Assembly: GCF_963677575.1 (NCBI RefSeq) | Contig: NZ_OY782038.1 | Span: forward strand, 806,001 to 870,000 | DNA length: 64,000 nt | DNA from: an uncultured Draconibacterium sp. | Lineage (GTDB): Bacteria > Bacteroidota > Bacteroidia > Bacteroidales > Prolixibacteraceae | Direction of reading: 5' to 3' | Position numbers and translations under genes: made by a program | Part shown: positions 26,958 to 37,680 of the stretch, one piece after another | Numbering within the stretch: position 1 is the first letter of the stretch | Layout: every line of letters starts with the position of its first letter | Notes under the pieces: generated by a model | Database searches by the model: none | The model's input: the letters and a program-made list of their open reading frames with translations, nothing else | Told to the model about the DNA's origin: nothing

Positions 26958-29900
26958 TCAGAAGAACTTATTTTCAATTATCGTTTTCATATGTTCGGCC
27001 AGAAATAGCATGTCGGCAACTTCTTTGGCATAAACATCAACGAACTTTTTCATGGTATCGCTAAAGATGATTTGCATTCCCTGCAACCTTTTCAGCATAT
27101 TAAGTATTTGATTGAGTATGCTGTCGATGAGATCACCAAACTTTTTGATCACCTCGTTGTCCTGGCAACCCAAAACGTTGTAGAAAAGTCGCAATTGCAA
27201 TTCGAGCAATATTAATGCCTGTTTCTGTAGTTCCGGGTTATTTGCCAGCTCCATAACCATACCAGAGGTATCATTCAAAAGTTTCGGAAACATAACCTCC
27301 AATTCAGCGTTGGCATCGCCTTTTAAGAACTCGTCGATACGGTCGAGAACACCTTCTTTGAAATCAGCGATACCACCGTAAATACTACGAGTTTGTTTAA
27401 ATATTTCTGCCAGAATTCCATCAGGATCGAGTTTAATGGTTGCCAAAATCTTCGCATCCCCCAGTATTGCAGCTTTTGTTTCTTCAATACAAGTATTTAC
27501 CGGTGCTTCCTCGATGTACTTTGTTGTTACCGATGTACTCATCCGGTCCTCTGGGCACACATCCGCACCTCTTGTAACCAACGTAATCTTCCATTCCGAA
27601 GGATCATCAGGTCTAATATTGATCGTTAGCGGATCAAGATTCGTTGTTGTCTGCGGAGAACCATTTATCGTCCATTCAAACGTTGAAGCATTTTTGGATT
27701 CGTTGGTAATAACAAGAATATTTTGATTTTCAAGCTGTTTTGGCGTACAAGCTGCCACTGGTGCTGCATGAACTGTTACCGAAAAACCGGAATCTTCGCC
27801 GTTTAACAAAAAGGTAATCGTTCCGGGTTTTGCTGCCGCCGGAATAAAACTAAATCCTCCTGCATTATTTGCAATTACTCCATCACCCGATATCTCAACT
27901 TTAGCGCCTTTGGGTGCTACTTTAAACGGATATTCCGTTTTATCATTGGCACAGAATGTATCGGGATCAAGACTGATTTCCGGCTGTATTTCAGCAAAAA
28001 CAATATCGTGCTCAACAGTTGTTTTGCAAATGCCATTGGTCGCATTAGCCGTTAATCGCACTGTTACTTTGTTTTCGTCGTTAACCGACAATTTATAAGT
28101 ATGCGAAGGATTTTGTGCGGTAGCCGTTGCCCCATCGCCAAATTCCCAGAAAAAGGTTGTGCCTTCCAGGTCTCCGGTAGGAACAAAACGCTGAGTAGCA
28201 TCGGTAGTTGGTTCGGCAGGCACACCAAAATCAACCTGAATTCCCCGGTAAACGGTCAATACCGCATCGGTTATCTGGTTGTCGACCGTAAAATGAATGG
28301 CCTGCCCTAACATCTCTTCCGGGAAGTTTTCAGCTACAATGGTAATTTTTCCGCTCTCTATACTCACTCCCGAAACCTCGGGATTCATTCCAATTTCTCC
28401 GTCGGCAGGCGAAACTTCGTAAAGTATCGAATCGGTATCCGTTAGCAAACAATAGCTGTTACGCGAAAGCCGTAATGTTGCCGGTGGTTTTGAAATGATG
28501 TAATTGATCGGTGCACAATCGGAGCAACACATATAGGGCAAAGCAAAATCGGCCACTACCGTATTGTCCGCAATTTGTGTTGTTGGTATCAATCGATCGA
28601 GCACATTAATTTCTTTTAAACGGGAAGTATAATCCTCGTATTTAATCAGTTCTGTGGCGCTTTTCAACACGGTGGATCGCTCTGTTAATGACAGATTCTC
28701 AAGATTCATGATCTTATCTAAGATCAACGATTTTGAAGCTGTAAAATCTTCAGCAGCAATCAATGGTTTGGCTAGTACAGCGTCGGAAAGTACATTAGTT
28801 ACATCGCGTGTTGTTTCGCTGTTTTTGTAGACCAGAACGAGTGTTCCACCCGGCTCAACACCGGCTTTATGTTCCAGCCCGGGATGTTGCTCAATAAATT
28901 TCGAAAGCTGCAAACGCAACAAGATCTGCTCCTTGCGTGCATTTACTTCGTCCAGTAAAACTTCGAGCTTCTTACCTGAGCAACAAACTGTGGATAACTG
29001 ATTGATCAGTAAACCTGTAAACGACTGTAAACCAACCGACAGTTTCGTAGTTTGGTACCTCGCTTTCAGCTTTTTCACGAGGCTGCACAACTGCGTTAAC
29101 GACAGTTTATAATCGTTTACCCGGCTTACATCAACCAGGTTAACCGCTACCGGCATTCGCTGAGTGAGCACGTAAGTATGCGCCATCAGTTCCACCGATT
29201 TATCCACCACAAATTCTTTTAAATCGGGTTCGGCATTCCATTCTTCGGTATCAACCTTATCAGCTAATTTTTTGCTGGCATTGGCAATAATATCATTTAC
29301 CGAGCCACCTTTGGTCTCTTCAATCGCCTTGATCATTTCCACGCCAATGGTATCTTCCACCGTTGTGATATTCTCTTCAACTGCTTTACCTTTATCGGCC
29401 TCTTCATACAAAGTTCTTGAAGCTGTACCCATCGTCGATTTGTAATAAACCGGTTGATAAGCTCTGGCGGCTGTATAATTCACATCAAAATTCGTATTGA
29501 GCTCCATCGGCCTTTTCAAATCGAGTTCGGCTTCCTTAACATTTGCCCCGGGAATCTTGGTGCTGAAAGCCGAAAAGAAACCGGCCACCTCGGCAAGAAT
29601 GCAGTCCTGCTCTTTGGTCCAAGCTTTAAGCATCACTTTAAGGTCCTCGAATTCGCACTCGTAATCATCGATGTCGAGATTATCCGTTCTGAGATTGACT
29701 GACAGTGCTTTTACATCGAACGAAAGACCGTACTTTTTTTTCTGATCGTCGAGTTCTTCCAGCACATCGCGGTAATCTTTTCCCTGGTGACCTTCGATCC
29801 GGTAAAAATCGGAGGTATCCATATTGTAGTTCAGTGGATCCTGAACCTGCGGCACCGATGCCAGATTTTCAATCCGGTATCCGAGATTAAAATTGTATTT

Positions 29901-31214
29901 GAATAATTTCGTTTTTGAAAAACTCCAGGCCTTTAAAAAGTTGGTATCCAGCCTGTAATAAAACGGGATACTTCGCTGGCTCAATTCAGGCAATTTATTT
30001 GATGGTGTGATCCTGATCTCACCCGACTTGACGTTATAATTGTTAATCAATTCAAACAATTTCAGCAAAAGACTTCTGGCTTTTTCAATCTCTTTACAAT
30101 CGCAGCCCGAAGCCGGCGAAGGATAAAAATCATGACGCAAATCTTTGGGTTCGCTATTAACTTCCGACAGCAATCCCAGCATCAAATGTTTTGGAAAAGC
30201 AGTAATATCGGGCAAACAAAGCTGTTTCAGCTGAAGCAGCAAATCTTTTAATTCGTTGTAGGTATCTACCAGGTCTTTTAGCAGATCGTAACGGTATTGA
30301 ATATCGAAAGGTACGCCATAAGGACTGAACGCATAATAACTGTTCAGTTTTGAAAGAGTGGAATTCAGCGAAGTTTTGGGAATACTAACCTGCAACAATT
30401 TTCCAAAGTTTTTTACGATCAGACTGATCCCCTGTCCGAGTTGCGAAACCGTATTGTTTTTGCTTAAGGTGCTGCCTTTTATTGCATCGTAATACGCCCG
30501 TTTTAATTCTTCGTATTTCGAGGTATTGATTTGATTGAGCACCACCCGTTTCACCGCCGGTTCGGGCAGACTAAAGTACTGTTCGAATCGGTCGTGGTTG
30601 GTATAAATTACATCGTTGGAAGCGATAAATTCGGCATCGGCTTTTGAGACCAGCAACACCCGAAGGCGATTGATCTGTGCAACTCCCTGGTTGTCGCAAT
30701 CAATAGCTGTACACAGGTCGCCTGCATCGGCAAACGACTCAAGGTAAAGCAAAACGACCATATTATTCAAGTCAGGCAATTCAGTTAAAGGTGTTACATC
30801 TTCAACCTGTGTATCAGCAGGATGAAGTTCAAACAGATCAAGCACTTCAAAAGCCATTTCTTCGCCACCTGTAAGTTTTCGAAAACGTTCATACGAAGCA
30901 GCATCATCCTTAAATTTCTTATACATAGAATAGGTCAACGAACTATTCTTCAATGGCGACTTCTCAACGGCCTTTTTCAGTTGAATCAGGTCGCCGTCGG
31001 TAGTTACACCAACACCTTGCGAGATGGTAATTTTTGTGTCGCTTTTGCTGACCTTAAATCCGCAAACCAGACCAACGCCATTCAGAAAAACACGCGTCAA
31101 ACGGTCTTGATCGTCGAAGTAAGTTATAAACTCATTCAACTGGGTTTCAGTCAATACCTGGTTATCGACGAAAGTATGATACTTGGTTGTGATTTCTGTT
31201 AATTTCGATGCCAT
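26958..31214 (-). CDS. Large PKD-domain protein of the eCIS operon
   Basis: The 1418-aa product is taken from ATG 31214 (MASKLTEITTKYHTFVDNQ); a GTG one codon upstream is less likely. The N-terminus has FLNGVGLVCGFKV and TISQGVGVTTDGDLIQLKK, a beta pattern seen in phage-like baseplate or fibre parts. A long helical centre follows. Then come Ig-like domains: a PKD domain at about 985-1065 with the signature WEFGDGATA and two more at about 1065-1240. The last 150 residues are helical. Cys pairs occur (GCDCKE, VCCSG, MCCSDC). There is no signal peptide, as expected for a particle component. With no Afp13-type fibre in the cluster, it is a candidate for the receptor-facing or baseplate-decorating part; that is inference. 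Confidence 0.7.
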   Translation of the reverse strand: MASKLTEITTKYHTFVDNQVLTETQLNEFITYFDDQDRLTRVFLNGVGLVCGFKVSKSDTKITISQGVGVTTDGDLIQLKKAVEKSPLKNSSLTYSMYKKFKDDAASYERFRKLTGGEEMAFEVLDLFELHPADTQVEDVTPLTELPDLNNMVVLLYLESFADAGDLCTAIDCDNQGVAQINRLRVLLVSKADAEFIASNDVIYTNHDRFEQYFSLPEPAVKRVVLNQINTSKYEELKRAYYDAIKGSTLSKNNTVSQLGQGISLIVKNFGKLLQVSIPKTSLNSTLSKLNSYYAFSPYGVPFDIQYRYDLLKDLVDTYNELKDLLLQLKQLCLPDITAFPKHLMLGLLSEVNSEPKDLRHDFYPSPASGCDCKEIEKARSLLLKLFELINNYNVKSGEIRITPSNKLPELSQRSIPFYYRLDTNFLKAWSFSKTKLFKYNFNLGYRIENLASVPQVQDPLNYNMDTSDFYRIEGHQGKDYRDVLEELDDQKKKYGLSFDVKALSVNLRTDNLDIDDYECEFEDLKVMLKAWTKEQDCILAEVAGFFSAFSTKIPGANVKEAELDLKRPMELNTNFDVNYTAARAYQPVYYKSTMGTASRTLYEEADKGKAVEENITTVEDTIGVEMIKAIEETKGGSVNDIIANASKKLADKVDTEEWNAEPDLKEFVVDKSVELMAHTYVLTQRMPVAVNLVDVSRVNDYKLSLTQLCSLVKKLKARYQTTKLSVGLQSFTGLLINQLSTVCCSGKKLEVLLDEVNARKEQILLRLQLSKFIEQHPGLEHKAGVEPGGTLVLVYKNSETTRDVTNVLSDAVLAKPLIAAEDFTASKSLILDKIMNLENLSLTERSTVLKSATELIKYEDYTSRLKEINVLDRLIPTTQIADNTVVADFALPYMCCSDCAPINYIISKPPATLRLSRNSYCLLTDTDSILYEVSPADGEIGMNPEVSGVSIESGKITIVAENFPEEMLGQAIHFTVDNQITDAVLTVYRGIQVDFGVPAEPTTDATQRFVPTGDLEGTTFFWEFGDGATATAQNPSHTYKLSVNDENKVTVRLTANATNGICKTTVEHDIVFAEIQPEISLDPDTFCANDKTEYPFKVAPKGAKVEISGDGVIANNAGGFSFIPAAAKPGTITFLLNGEDSGFSVTVHAAPVAACTPKQLENQNILVITNESKNASTFEWTINGSPQTTTNLDPLTINIRPDDPSEWKITLVTRGADVCPEDRMSTSVTTKYIEEAPVNTCIEETKAAILGDAKILATIKLDPDGILAEIFKQTRSIYGGIADFKEGVLDRIDEFLKGDANAELEVMFPKLLNDTSGMVMELANNPELQKQALILLELQLRLFYNVLGCQDNEVIKKFGDLIDSILNQILNMLKRLQGMQIIFSDTMKKFVDVYAKEVADMLFLAEHMKTIIENKFF

Positions 31215-31225
31215 CACTTCTGTAA

Positions 31226-33985
31226 TTAAAGGTTTCCAATATTTGTTCGGCCCAGAATCATCCGGCCTTCCAACGAATCTTCTTCTTCATCGCAATCGAT
31301 CAATCTGCCTGCCGGGTAAATCGAATTCAGTTGTTCGAGCGATTCTATTAGCTTTTTCAATTTAGTCTTCACTTGTTTCTGTCCCGATTTTGTTTTCGAG
31401 AGTAGAAAATCTTTGTATGCATTTTCAAACTGCACCATGTCGTTCTTGTCGTCATCCCCCCAGCCTTTTGGTTCGCCAATCCAGCAAACGCGCGCCAAAA
31501 CATGCGCCGGTAATTCACGACGTATCAGGTCTTCCATAAAGTTTCGGAAATCCATGTTTCCAAAACGGTACGTCCTGCCGGGTAAAATCACCGTTACGCG
31601 GTACGAATATGGATCAATCGGTTCGCAGCTTTCGCAGTTATCGGTACACACCGACATAAACTGGTCTTTTAATCCCTCATCGGCAGTTACATCGGGGCGC
31701 AGCAGAATGTGTTCAACAATGTACATTCCTTCTTCTTTGAAATCTTCGCGCAGGAACCAGATCAGATCCAGGATCGCCTGTTTTACTTCTTCCTGGGTAT
31801 CGTAATACAAAAATTGCCGGGCAATAATCCGGTCGGTACTGTCGGGATCGGCATTCAGATTAATCACGTCAAACGAATATTTGCCACTCTCTGCTTTTTG
31901 AATTTCGAAATTGCCGACCTCGGCTTCATCATTAATGGTTACCGTAAAACCGTCTTCGATGACTTCAGGATCAGTTTCCACCACTTTAACGATCGACTGA
32001 TACATTTCTTCGCGGGCAAAACGGGGCGCATTGTAATTTACCGTTGCCGAAAGCACGGCCTCGCCTTCATCATTCCTGATCCGCCAGCGGTAAACGGTTT
32101 TGCCGTCCGAATCTTCCAATTCATAAATTTCGGCGAATGATTCGGACAAATTACGCCGGCTAAAATCTTGTACACCGCACAAACGGGCTATTCGTTTTTG
32201 AGCACCGGCCACGTTTTTTGTATTCCACAGCTGAGCCGATTCCTGATCGAAATAATTGAACGCACTACCCCGCCAGTTACTGATGCCTTTGTTTACAATT
32301 TCTTTTTCCCCATCGTTTTCTTTCACAATCTCGCCGTATTCCGAAAGAAAAGTTTGCTTGGTATTCACCACTGCCTGACCGGCATAATCGCCATACAGTT
32401 GTTTCATTAAAAATGAATACTGGCTGTAATTTTCGGCAAAGCGCGCCAGCAAATGATCAAGCAACTGATTTTTGCGCACAATATTATCGTCGAGATCTGC
32501 CAGCAACATTTTGGTCAGGAGTTCATCATTTGTCTTTGGATAGCCTTCTACCAAATCGGCAAATCCCTTAATGTCTTTTACTGCCTGCGTAAAATAAGTT
32601 CTGCTCAAACTGTTGTCGACCGCCAGCAGTTCCTTGACTTTATCGAGATGTGCAAAGTAGCTGGCAAAAATCTGGTCGAAAAACAGGAGATATGCTTTTA
32701 ATTGCTTCGCCTGTGCTTTTCGTGTAACCGTGGCCCTTGAATTCAAACCCACCTGCCCAATTCCATAAGTCTCCGGAAAATCGTTTTGAATGGTAGTTGT
32801 TGCGCCGGTTCCCAAATACTCGCCTTCAGGAACGGGAATATCTTTATCCAACGCTGAAAGTTCCTGTCGGTCGGCTTCCTCGGCATCCAGCTCAGCCATG
32901 TATTCTTTTACTTTTTTGCTGTTTACATTTACCGGCAACACGCCCTTGTAGTAACTGAAAGCACTCAGGTGGCAGCGAACAGGTTTCTTCCCCTCATCCA
33001 CACAAACCAGCCAAACATCCTTTTCCTCTTCGGGATTGCTGCAATCGTTTATCGAAATGTCTTTAATGAGTTTCACCCCATCAATTTTCATGATCAGCTG
33101 AACAATGTCGGACAGACGAATTTCTTTTCGCAAACGGGCGTTTTCCAATTCTTCGGGATCGATAAAACCATGCCCAAGAACCGGTCCTTCAAAAATCTGG
33201 TCGCTTGAATACCCTTTTTCAAACATTTGCTGCAAGGAATAAAACCAGAGTTTGGGCGTAAAATAGGCGTCGATGGTGCGTAAAACCTGCGCATGAACTT
33301 TTTCTTCATCCACCTCGGGATCGAGTTCAATGCTGGCACACACCTGAATCGGGTGCGTTTCCACCTCTTCTACCTCAACCAGATCTTCGCAAAGGTTTCG
33401 GTTGGCATGGTAAGTAGTAATTATTTTCTGATCAATTTCCTCAATTTTGTGCTCCTGATCATCCGCTTTTTTAAGAACGCGTTCGTCGTAATCGACAATA
33501 ATCTTGTACAGCCCGTTTATAATGAACTGCTTTTGTTCTTGTTTATCAAGAGCTTCAAAATCTTTTGGATCATAACTCAGTAGATCGTGTTTACAATCCA
33601 CATGAACTGTCTTTTCATATTTCTTGAGCCAGCAGTTTTTAACTCCATCAATATCAATGAACAACTTCCTGTAATCGGCTTCAGTAACCGGTTTTGAAGG
33701 CAAAATCTGAGTGGCATCAAAAAACTGGTCGTTAAGCGATCCCGAGCCTGAAGGTGTTAAAATGTTTTCGAGCGGCATTGAAATGCGTGCGCCCAAATCG
33801 GTAATAGCATAACTCAGCATTTCGAGAATGGTAATACCGGGATCGTGCTCGTTGTAATCGGTCCAGATATTACCGGCGAGCTTTTCGATGTATTCCTGTC
33901 CTTTTTGGCGCAGGAATGCATAATCCAGGTCGTCGCCTGTAGCCACCTTTTTAGGAATGGTGATATGTTCGTTTAACTCTGACAT
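31226..33985 (-). CDS. eCIS baseplate protein, J-like (Afp12-like)
   Basis: The 919-aa product contains IWTDYNEHDPGITILEMLSYA near residue 40-60 (the hallmark stretch of J-like wedge proteins in contractile systems) and a C-terminal half with ADYRKLFIDIDGVKNCWLK and related folds. In Afp/PVC, Afp11 and Afp12 form the baseplate wedges with gp25. The N-terminal ATG overlaps the end of the 1094-aa wedge gene by 13 nt. The assignment to Afp12 rather than Afp11 rests on gene order. Confidence 0.85.
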   Translation of the reverse strand: MSELNEHITIPKKVATGDDLDYAFLRQKGQEYIEKLAGNIWTDYNEHDPGITILEMLSYAITDLGARISMPLENILTPSGSGSLNDQFFDATQILPSKPVTEADYRKLFIDIDGVKNCWLKKYEKTVHVDCKHDLLSYDPKDFEALDKQEQKQFIINGLYKIIVDYDERVLKKADDQEHKIEEIDQKIITTYHANRNLCEDLVEVEEVETHPIQVCASIELDPEVDEEKVHAQVLRTIDAYFTPKLWFYSLQQMFEKGYSSDQIFEGPVLGHGFIDPEELENARLRKEIRLSDIVQLIMKIDGVKLIKDISINDCSNPEEEKDVWLVCVDEGKKPVRCHLSAFSYYKGVLPVNVNSKKVKEYMAELDAEEADRQELSALDKDIPVPEGEYLGTGATTTIQNDFPETYGIGQVGLNSRATVTRKAQAKQLKAYLLFFDQIFASYFAHLDKVKELLAVDNSLSRTYFTQAVKDIKGFADLVEGYPKTNDELLTKMLLADLDDNIVRKNQLLDHLLARFAENYSQYSFLMKQLYGDYAGQAVVNTKQTFLSEYGEIVKENDGEKEIVNKGISNWRGSAFNYFDQESAQLWNTKNVAGAQKRIARLCGVQDFSRRNLSESFAEIYELEDSDGKTVYRWRIRNDEGEAVLSATVNYNAPRFAREEMYQSIVKVVETDPEVIEDGFTVTINDEAEVGNFEIQKAESGKYSFDVINLNADPDSTDRIIARQFLYYDTQEEVKQAILDLIWFLREDFKEEGMYIVEHILLRPDVTADEGLKDQFMSVCTDNCESCEPIDPYSYRVTVILPGRTYRFGNMDFRNFMEDLIRRELPAHVLARVCWIGEPKGWGDDDKNDMVQFENAYKDFLLSKTKSGQKQVKTKLKKLIESLEQLNSIYPAGRLIDCDEEEDSLEGRMILGRTNIGNL

Positions 33986-36900
33986 GGTTCTGCTGGTTCA
34001 ATTTTAATGTTTGAACAATTATTATCAGCATCGTAAACTCCGTGTATTTTAGACGATACCAAAATGGCTTCGGGACTGTTCGGACTTGCAATTTTAACTT
34101 CTAATTCCTTGCCTGTTGCGGCATTGGTTTGAAACAGTTTTAAATCGCTGACAAAATCCACATATTTCAGTCTTTCAACATAATCGAGAACAATGCTTTT
34201 ATGCAATGAAAGGCCAAACTGCAGAAGTGCTTTGCTGTCGAAAGCCCAGGGAGAAAGCAGGTGCGTCAAGTCTTCTTTTAGCACTGATTTGTAATAAACC
34301 TCGTCGTATCCCTCGTGAAATTGTACTTTCAGATCGACGCGTACTTCCTCGTATTCGGGATTAATCACTTTCGTACTGATCAAAGGAGAGTTCAATTTCC
34401 GGATAAAATTCTCAATACGATTCAGCATTGCCTTGCTTACCCGGGGTTGATAAATATCGAATACATTTCTGTTGACGATGTCGGGAATGACCACCAACAC
34501 CACATTTCCGGGTGCCAGATAGCTTGTTTTTCTTTTTTCTTTTTCAACTTTGGTTGATGTATGATTTAGGCACTTTACTTTATGAATTTCAGGAAATTTC
34601 TGTAACACCAAATGCTCGTAATCCCACAAAGTAATGGCCCGGTTTTTATGCCTCAATCTTTCACTGACACGTCGATAAAAAGCTGAATCACTTTCCGTTG
34701 GCTGGCCTCCAAAAGAACTGTAAGGTTGCGAAAGCGACTTAATTCTTGGCGGCCTTACTACCATTTTCGAAATGGTACCGGAGGTCAAACCGTCGTTCAG
34801 ATGATCCAGCTTGTTATCGTTGTTTTCAAATTTGGCTTCTACTGCCTGTGCGTGAATTCCAATAACTTTTGAAACCGCATTGTATTTTTTGTGAATCCTC
34901 GCTCTCAGCCACATCATTCCGCCGGGAAGCAAAGTGTTGTCGGCGGTGGCTTCTTTAGGAATTTTAAACTTGAAAATGCCCGATTTCAAAAGGTTATCGG
35001 TTTGGTTGGAGATAATGGAAGAACGTTCCAGCCTTTTCCATTCGTTCCTGCACAACATCCACCACTCTACTTTTTGTTTCCCCACAAACGATTCCACTTC
35101 CGGATTTTCACTGCCTTCGAGCACCTGTATCAACAATGACATATTTTGTTGTGGCTGTGCATTTTCAAGTCCGATGTAGAGTTCTCCGCCATTACAGTAG
35201 GTGGGTACAGCATGCTGTATTTTTGCTTCGTCTTCGGGCAAAATCTTGTTGGCAATTTTATGCTCAATATCTTCCAAAGCCTGACCAAATGGATGTTCGT
35301 GGTACAGTTCAAAATCTTTAAACTCATAGGTATTTTCTGCAGGTTTTAGTTGAGCAGAAGCGAAGTAGTCCAGGGTTAGTTTTTCGATAAACGGCGCGTA
35401 AGGTTCGTTCGGAATCAATACATTTTTGTCTTCATTGCTCATCGCAGCTGCGTATAAACGGGGGTACATCTCGTGCAGAAATGTACGGTTTAGCGACAAA
35501 CGCACCGGACCATTTTTTTCGGAAATCGAAACAGGATTTGAGACACTAAAATCCAGGGTGTAGAAAATTTCATCATCACGCGTTTGTTTGTCAAACAGTG
35601 CCAGATTTTTCAAACCTCCAACCGTTTCCCAATCCTCTTGTTTACTGATTTCTACTTTTGCATTAAAATCATTTAAATCATCAATTATTCGATCATCGAG
35701 TTTGTACTTTTTAATGGATGTTTCAGGATTACTTCTGCCCGGTAGTTCAATCTTCCTCTCCTTTATCTCTGGTAAATCTTCCAGACTCAACTTGTATTCT
35801 TTACTAAATATCAAATCGGAGTAGTCCAGTACACTTAATTGTGTAAGAAATGGCTTTCGATATGCTGCGTACCAACTTAAAAAGTCATCCGGCGTATTTT
35901 TCCATTCAACATTAATATTCAACTTGTTCCATTTCTTTTTATACAACTCGGCATAATCCACATAAAACTTCGATTTTTTTACCGGCTGTGTGCCAAACGG
36001 ATAAAAAGGTTTTGCGGCATTTATTGTACCAATATCGTTGTAAAGATTCAGATTCTCAACACCAACCGCCGCCACATCGATCGAGAGTTCCTTTAGTTTT
36101 TTGTCCACTAGATCGCGGTAGAATTCGTGCCCCGTTTCATTGCTCATGTTGATGAGCACACGACAAACCGGAAATTCTATATCGAAATTTTCGGCATATA
36201 TCTTTTTATCGTAAGTCACAACAGCTTTTTCGTCTTTTGGAATTTTGAAAAGAATGCGAAGAATACTCAAATCGGTGGCATCAGAGCCGGATGAAAAATC
36301 AGCGCTGATAGCGTCGTTCTTATATGTATCGGTTATTTCTGCAGAATCGAGCCAGCCATTTTCGCCGGTACACAGAATTTCAAGATTGGCTTTTAAATCA
36401 TCAAACGAATACGATTTTGAGAGTGCTGTATCAAAATCGAGTGTCAATTGTACAAAGCGCTCTCCTTCCTGCAATTCAAGGATTTCGCCCGAAACCGCAA
36501 AACCAATTTTGGCATCCGGTAATTCCGGGTATTCGCGCAGGTCCGAATCATCACCTTCAGGTGGCAGTTCGTAATAGGCAAATGGCCACCATTTAACATT
36601 TTTATCCGGGAAATCGGCACCGGCACCGTCGTAAGAATTGGCGACATCCGCAGCTCTTATTTTTTGGTTTTCGTGATCGTTGTAAACACTTTTTAGCGCC
36701 GCCACTTTTGCACGGTTGGCTACCAAATTTTCCTCAGTTTTATAAATGAGTTTTTTGCCTACTGTATCTTTTCCGGCATCCAAGCCTGTTGATTTGGCTA
36801 TAATTTCAGCTTCGGCGTTTTTTGCCAGTTCAAACAAAACATGAACCGTATCAGGAGTTGCTGCTTGTTTCTCGAGTTTCAGTACCCTTTTATAGTAAAA

Positions 36901-37257
36901 ATCGAGGTGGCGTTGGGTTAAACGGTTAAAATGTTTCTTCGTGGTATCGAGGAGTTTTAGAAACGTTACGAACAAAGCCAGGTGCGGTGTAATTTCCAAA
37001 CCGTTTTCGAGCTCTTCCAAAAAGCTTGTCAGTTCATCTTTTGCGATAAAAAAGTCCTGCCAGTTACCGGCCGGAACCTGTTCGTTTTTTGTATCGAAAT
37101 AGTTGACATGATCCGCAAAATCCCAGGCAAATTTCATCCACTCTTCCAGGCCAAAGTCGTTCAGTTTTACCCAGGCCGGATCAAGCGCTTTGATAAACCG
37201 TAACTGTTGTTCGGTACCTTCCCGGGGTAGTAATATGTCTTTTCCGCAATTTGCCAT
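33973..37257 (-). CDS. eCIS baseplate protein, J-like (Afp11-like)
   Basis: The 1094-aa product shows RLRHKNRAITLWDYEHLVLQ near residue 870, typical of J-like baseplate wedges, and a C-terminal region with VDLKVQFHEGYDEVYYKSVL. The N-terminus is helical and specific to this group. It lies directly downstream of the gp25-like gene, as Afp11 follows Afp9/Afp10 in known clusters. It should dimerise with the 919-aa protein to form the wedge that holds the sheath and hub. Confidence 0.85.
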   Translation of the reverse strand: MANCGKDILLPREGTEQQLRFIKALDPAWVKLNDFGLEEWMKFAWDFADHVNYFDTKNEQVPAGNWQDFFIAKDELTSFLEELENGLEITPHLALFVTFLKLLDTTKKHFNRLTQRHLDFYYKRVLKLEKQAATPDTVHVLFELAKNAEAEIIAKSTGLDAGKDTVGKKLIYKTEENLVANRAKVAALKSVYNDHENQKIRAADVANSYDGAGADFPDKNVKWWPFAYYELPPEGDDSDLREYPELPDAKIGFAVSGEILELQEGERFVQLTLDFDTALSKSYSFDDLKANLEILCTGENGWLDSAEITDTYKNDAISADFSSGSDATDLSILRILFKIPKDEKAVVTYDKKIYAENFDIEFPVCRVLINMSNETGHEFYRDLVDKKLKELSIDVAAVGVENLNLYNDIGTINAAKPFYPFGTQPVKKSKFYVDYAELYKKKWNKLNINVEWKNTPDDFLSWYAAYRKPFLTQLSVLDYSDLIFSKEYKLSLEDLPEIKERKIELPGRSNPETSIKKYKLDDRIIDDLNDFNAKVEISKQEDWETVGGLKNLALFDKQTRDDEIFYTLDFSVSNPVSISEKNGPVRLSLNRTFLHEMYPRLYAAAMSNEDKNVLIPNEPYAPFIEKLTLDYFASAQLKPAENTYEFKDFELYHEHPFGQALEDIEHKIANKILPEDEAKIQHAVPTYCNGGELYIGLENAQPQQNMSLLIQVLEGSENPEVESFVGKQKVEWWMLCRNEWKRLERSSIISNQTDNLLKSGIFKFKIPKEATADNTLLPGGMMWLRARIHKKYNAVSKVIGIHAQAVEAKFENNDNKLDHLNDGLTSGTISKMVVRPPRIKSLSQPYSSFGGQPTESDSAFYRRVSERLRHKNRAITLWDYEHLVLQKFPEIHKVKCLNHTSTKVEKEKRKTSYLAPGNVVLVVIPDIVNRNVFDIYQPRVSKAMLNRIENFIRKLNSPLISTKVINPEYEEVRVDLKVQFHEGYDEVYYKSVLKEDLTHLLSPWAFDSKALLQFGLSLHKSIVLDYVERLKYVDFVSDLKLFQTNAATGKELEVKIASPNSPEAILVSSKIHGVYDADNNCSNIKIEPAEPCQS

Positions 37258-37268
37258 TTAAGTTTCGT

Positions 37269-37679
37269 TTATGTTTCGCTGCCTTCGGTTTTGTAGAATG
37301 GGAATACCATATTTTTTCGCGAGTTGGTCGACCGGATGGTATAATCAATGTTGATCAGTAATTCGCCTTCCAGTTCGTTAATCGGATCGATGGCGATTTT
37401 ATTCACGTCAATCCGCGGTTCATGATAAAGTATGGCTCTTTTTATCAAGTCAATCACATAGGTTTTCAACGTAAGATTTAAGGGTTTAAAAAGCAGTTCA
37501 TCAAGGTTGCATCCGTAATCGGGCACCATAATCCGTTCACCCAAACGCGTTGATAACAAAATCTCAAGACTACTTTTAATGTCTTCTTCGTCCTCCAGAA
37601 GTTTCAGGCTTTTTCTCCCCTTTTTAAATTCCGGGGGAAAACTCCATCCGCGTCCTAAAAATGAGTTGTATTCCTGCAT
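37269..37679 (-). CDS. gp25-like baseplate wedge protein (Afp9-like)
   Basis: The 136-aa product matches the GPW/gp25 family: LLSTRLGERIMVPDYGCNLDELLF is the conserved core containing the RxGER and PxxG elements. In contractile tails gp25 nucleates the sheath on the baseplate. I chose ATG 37679 over a TTG four codons upstream because a strong GGAGG ribosome site lies 6 nt before it. That site overlaps the last codons of the PAAR gene, so the two genes are coupled. Confidence 0.92.
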   Translation of the reverse strand: MQEYNSFLGRGWSFPPEFKKGRKSLKLLEDEEDIKSSLEILLSTRLGERIMVPDYGCNLDELLFKPLNLTLKTYVIDLIKRAILYHEPRIDVNKIAIDPINELEGELLINIDYTIRSTNSRKNMVFPFYKTEGSET

Positions 37680-37680
37680 A

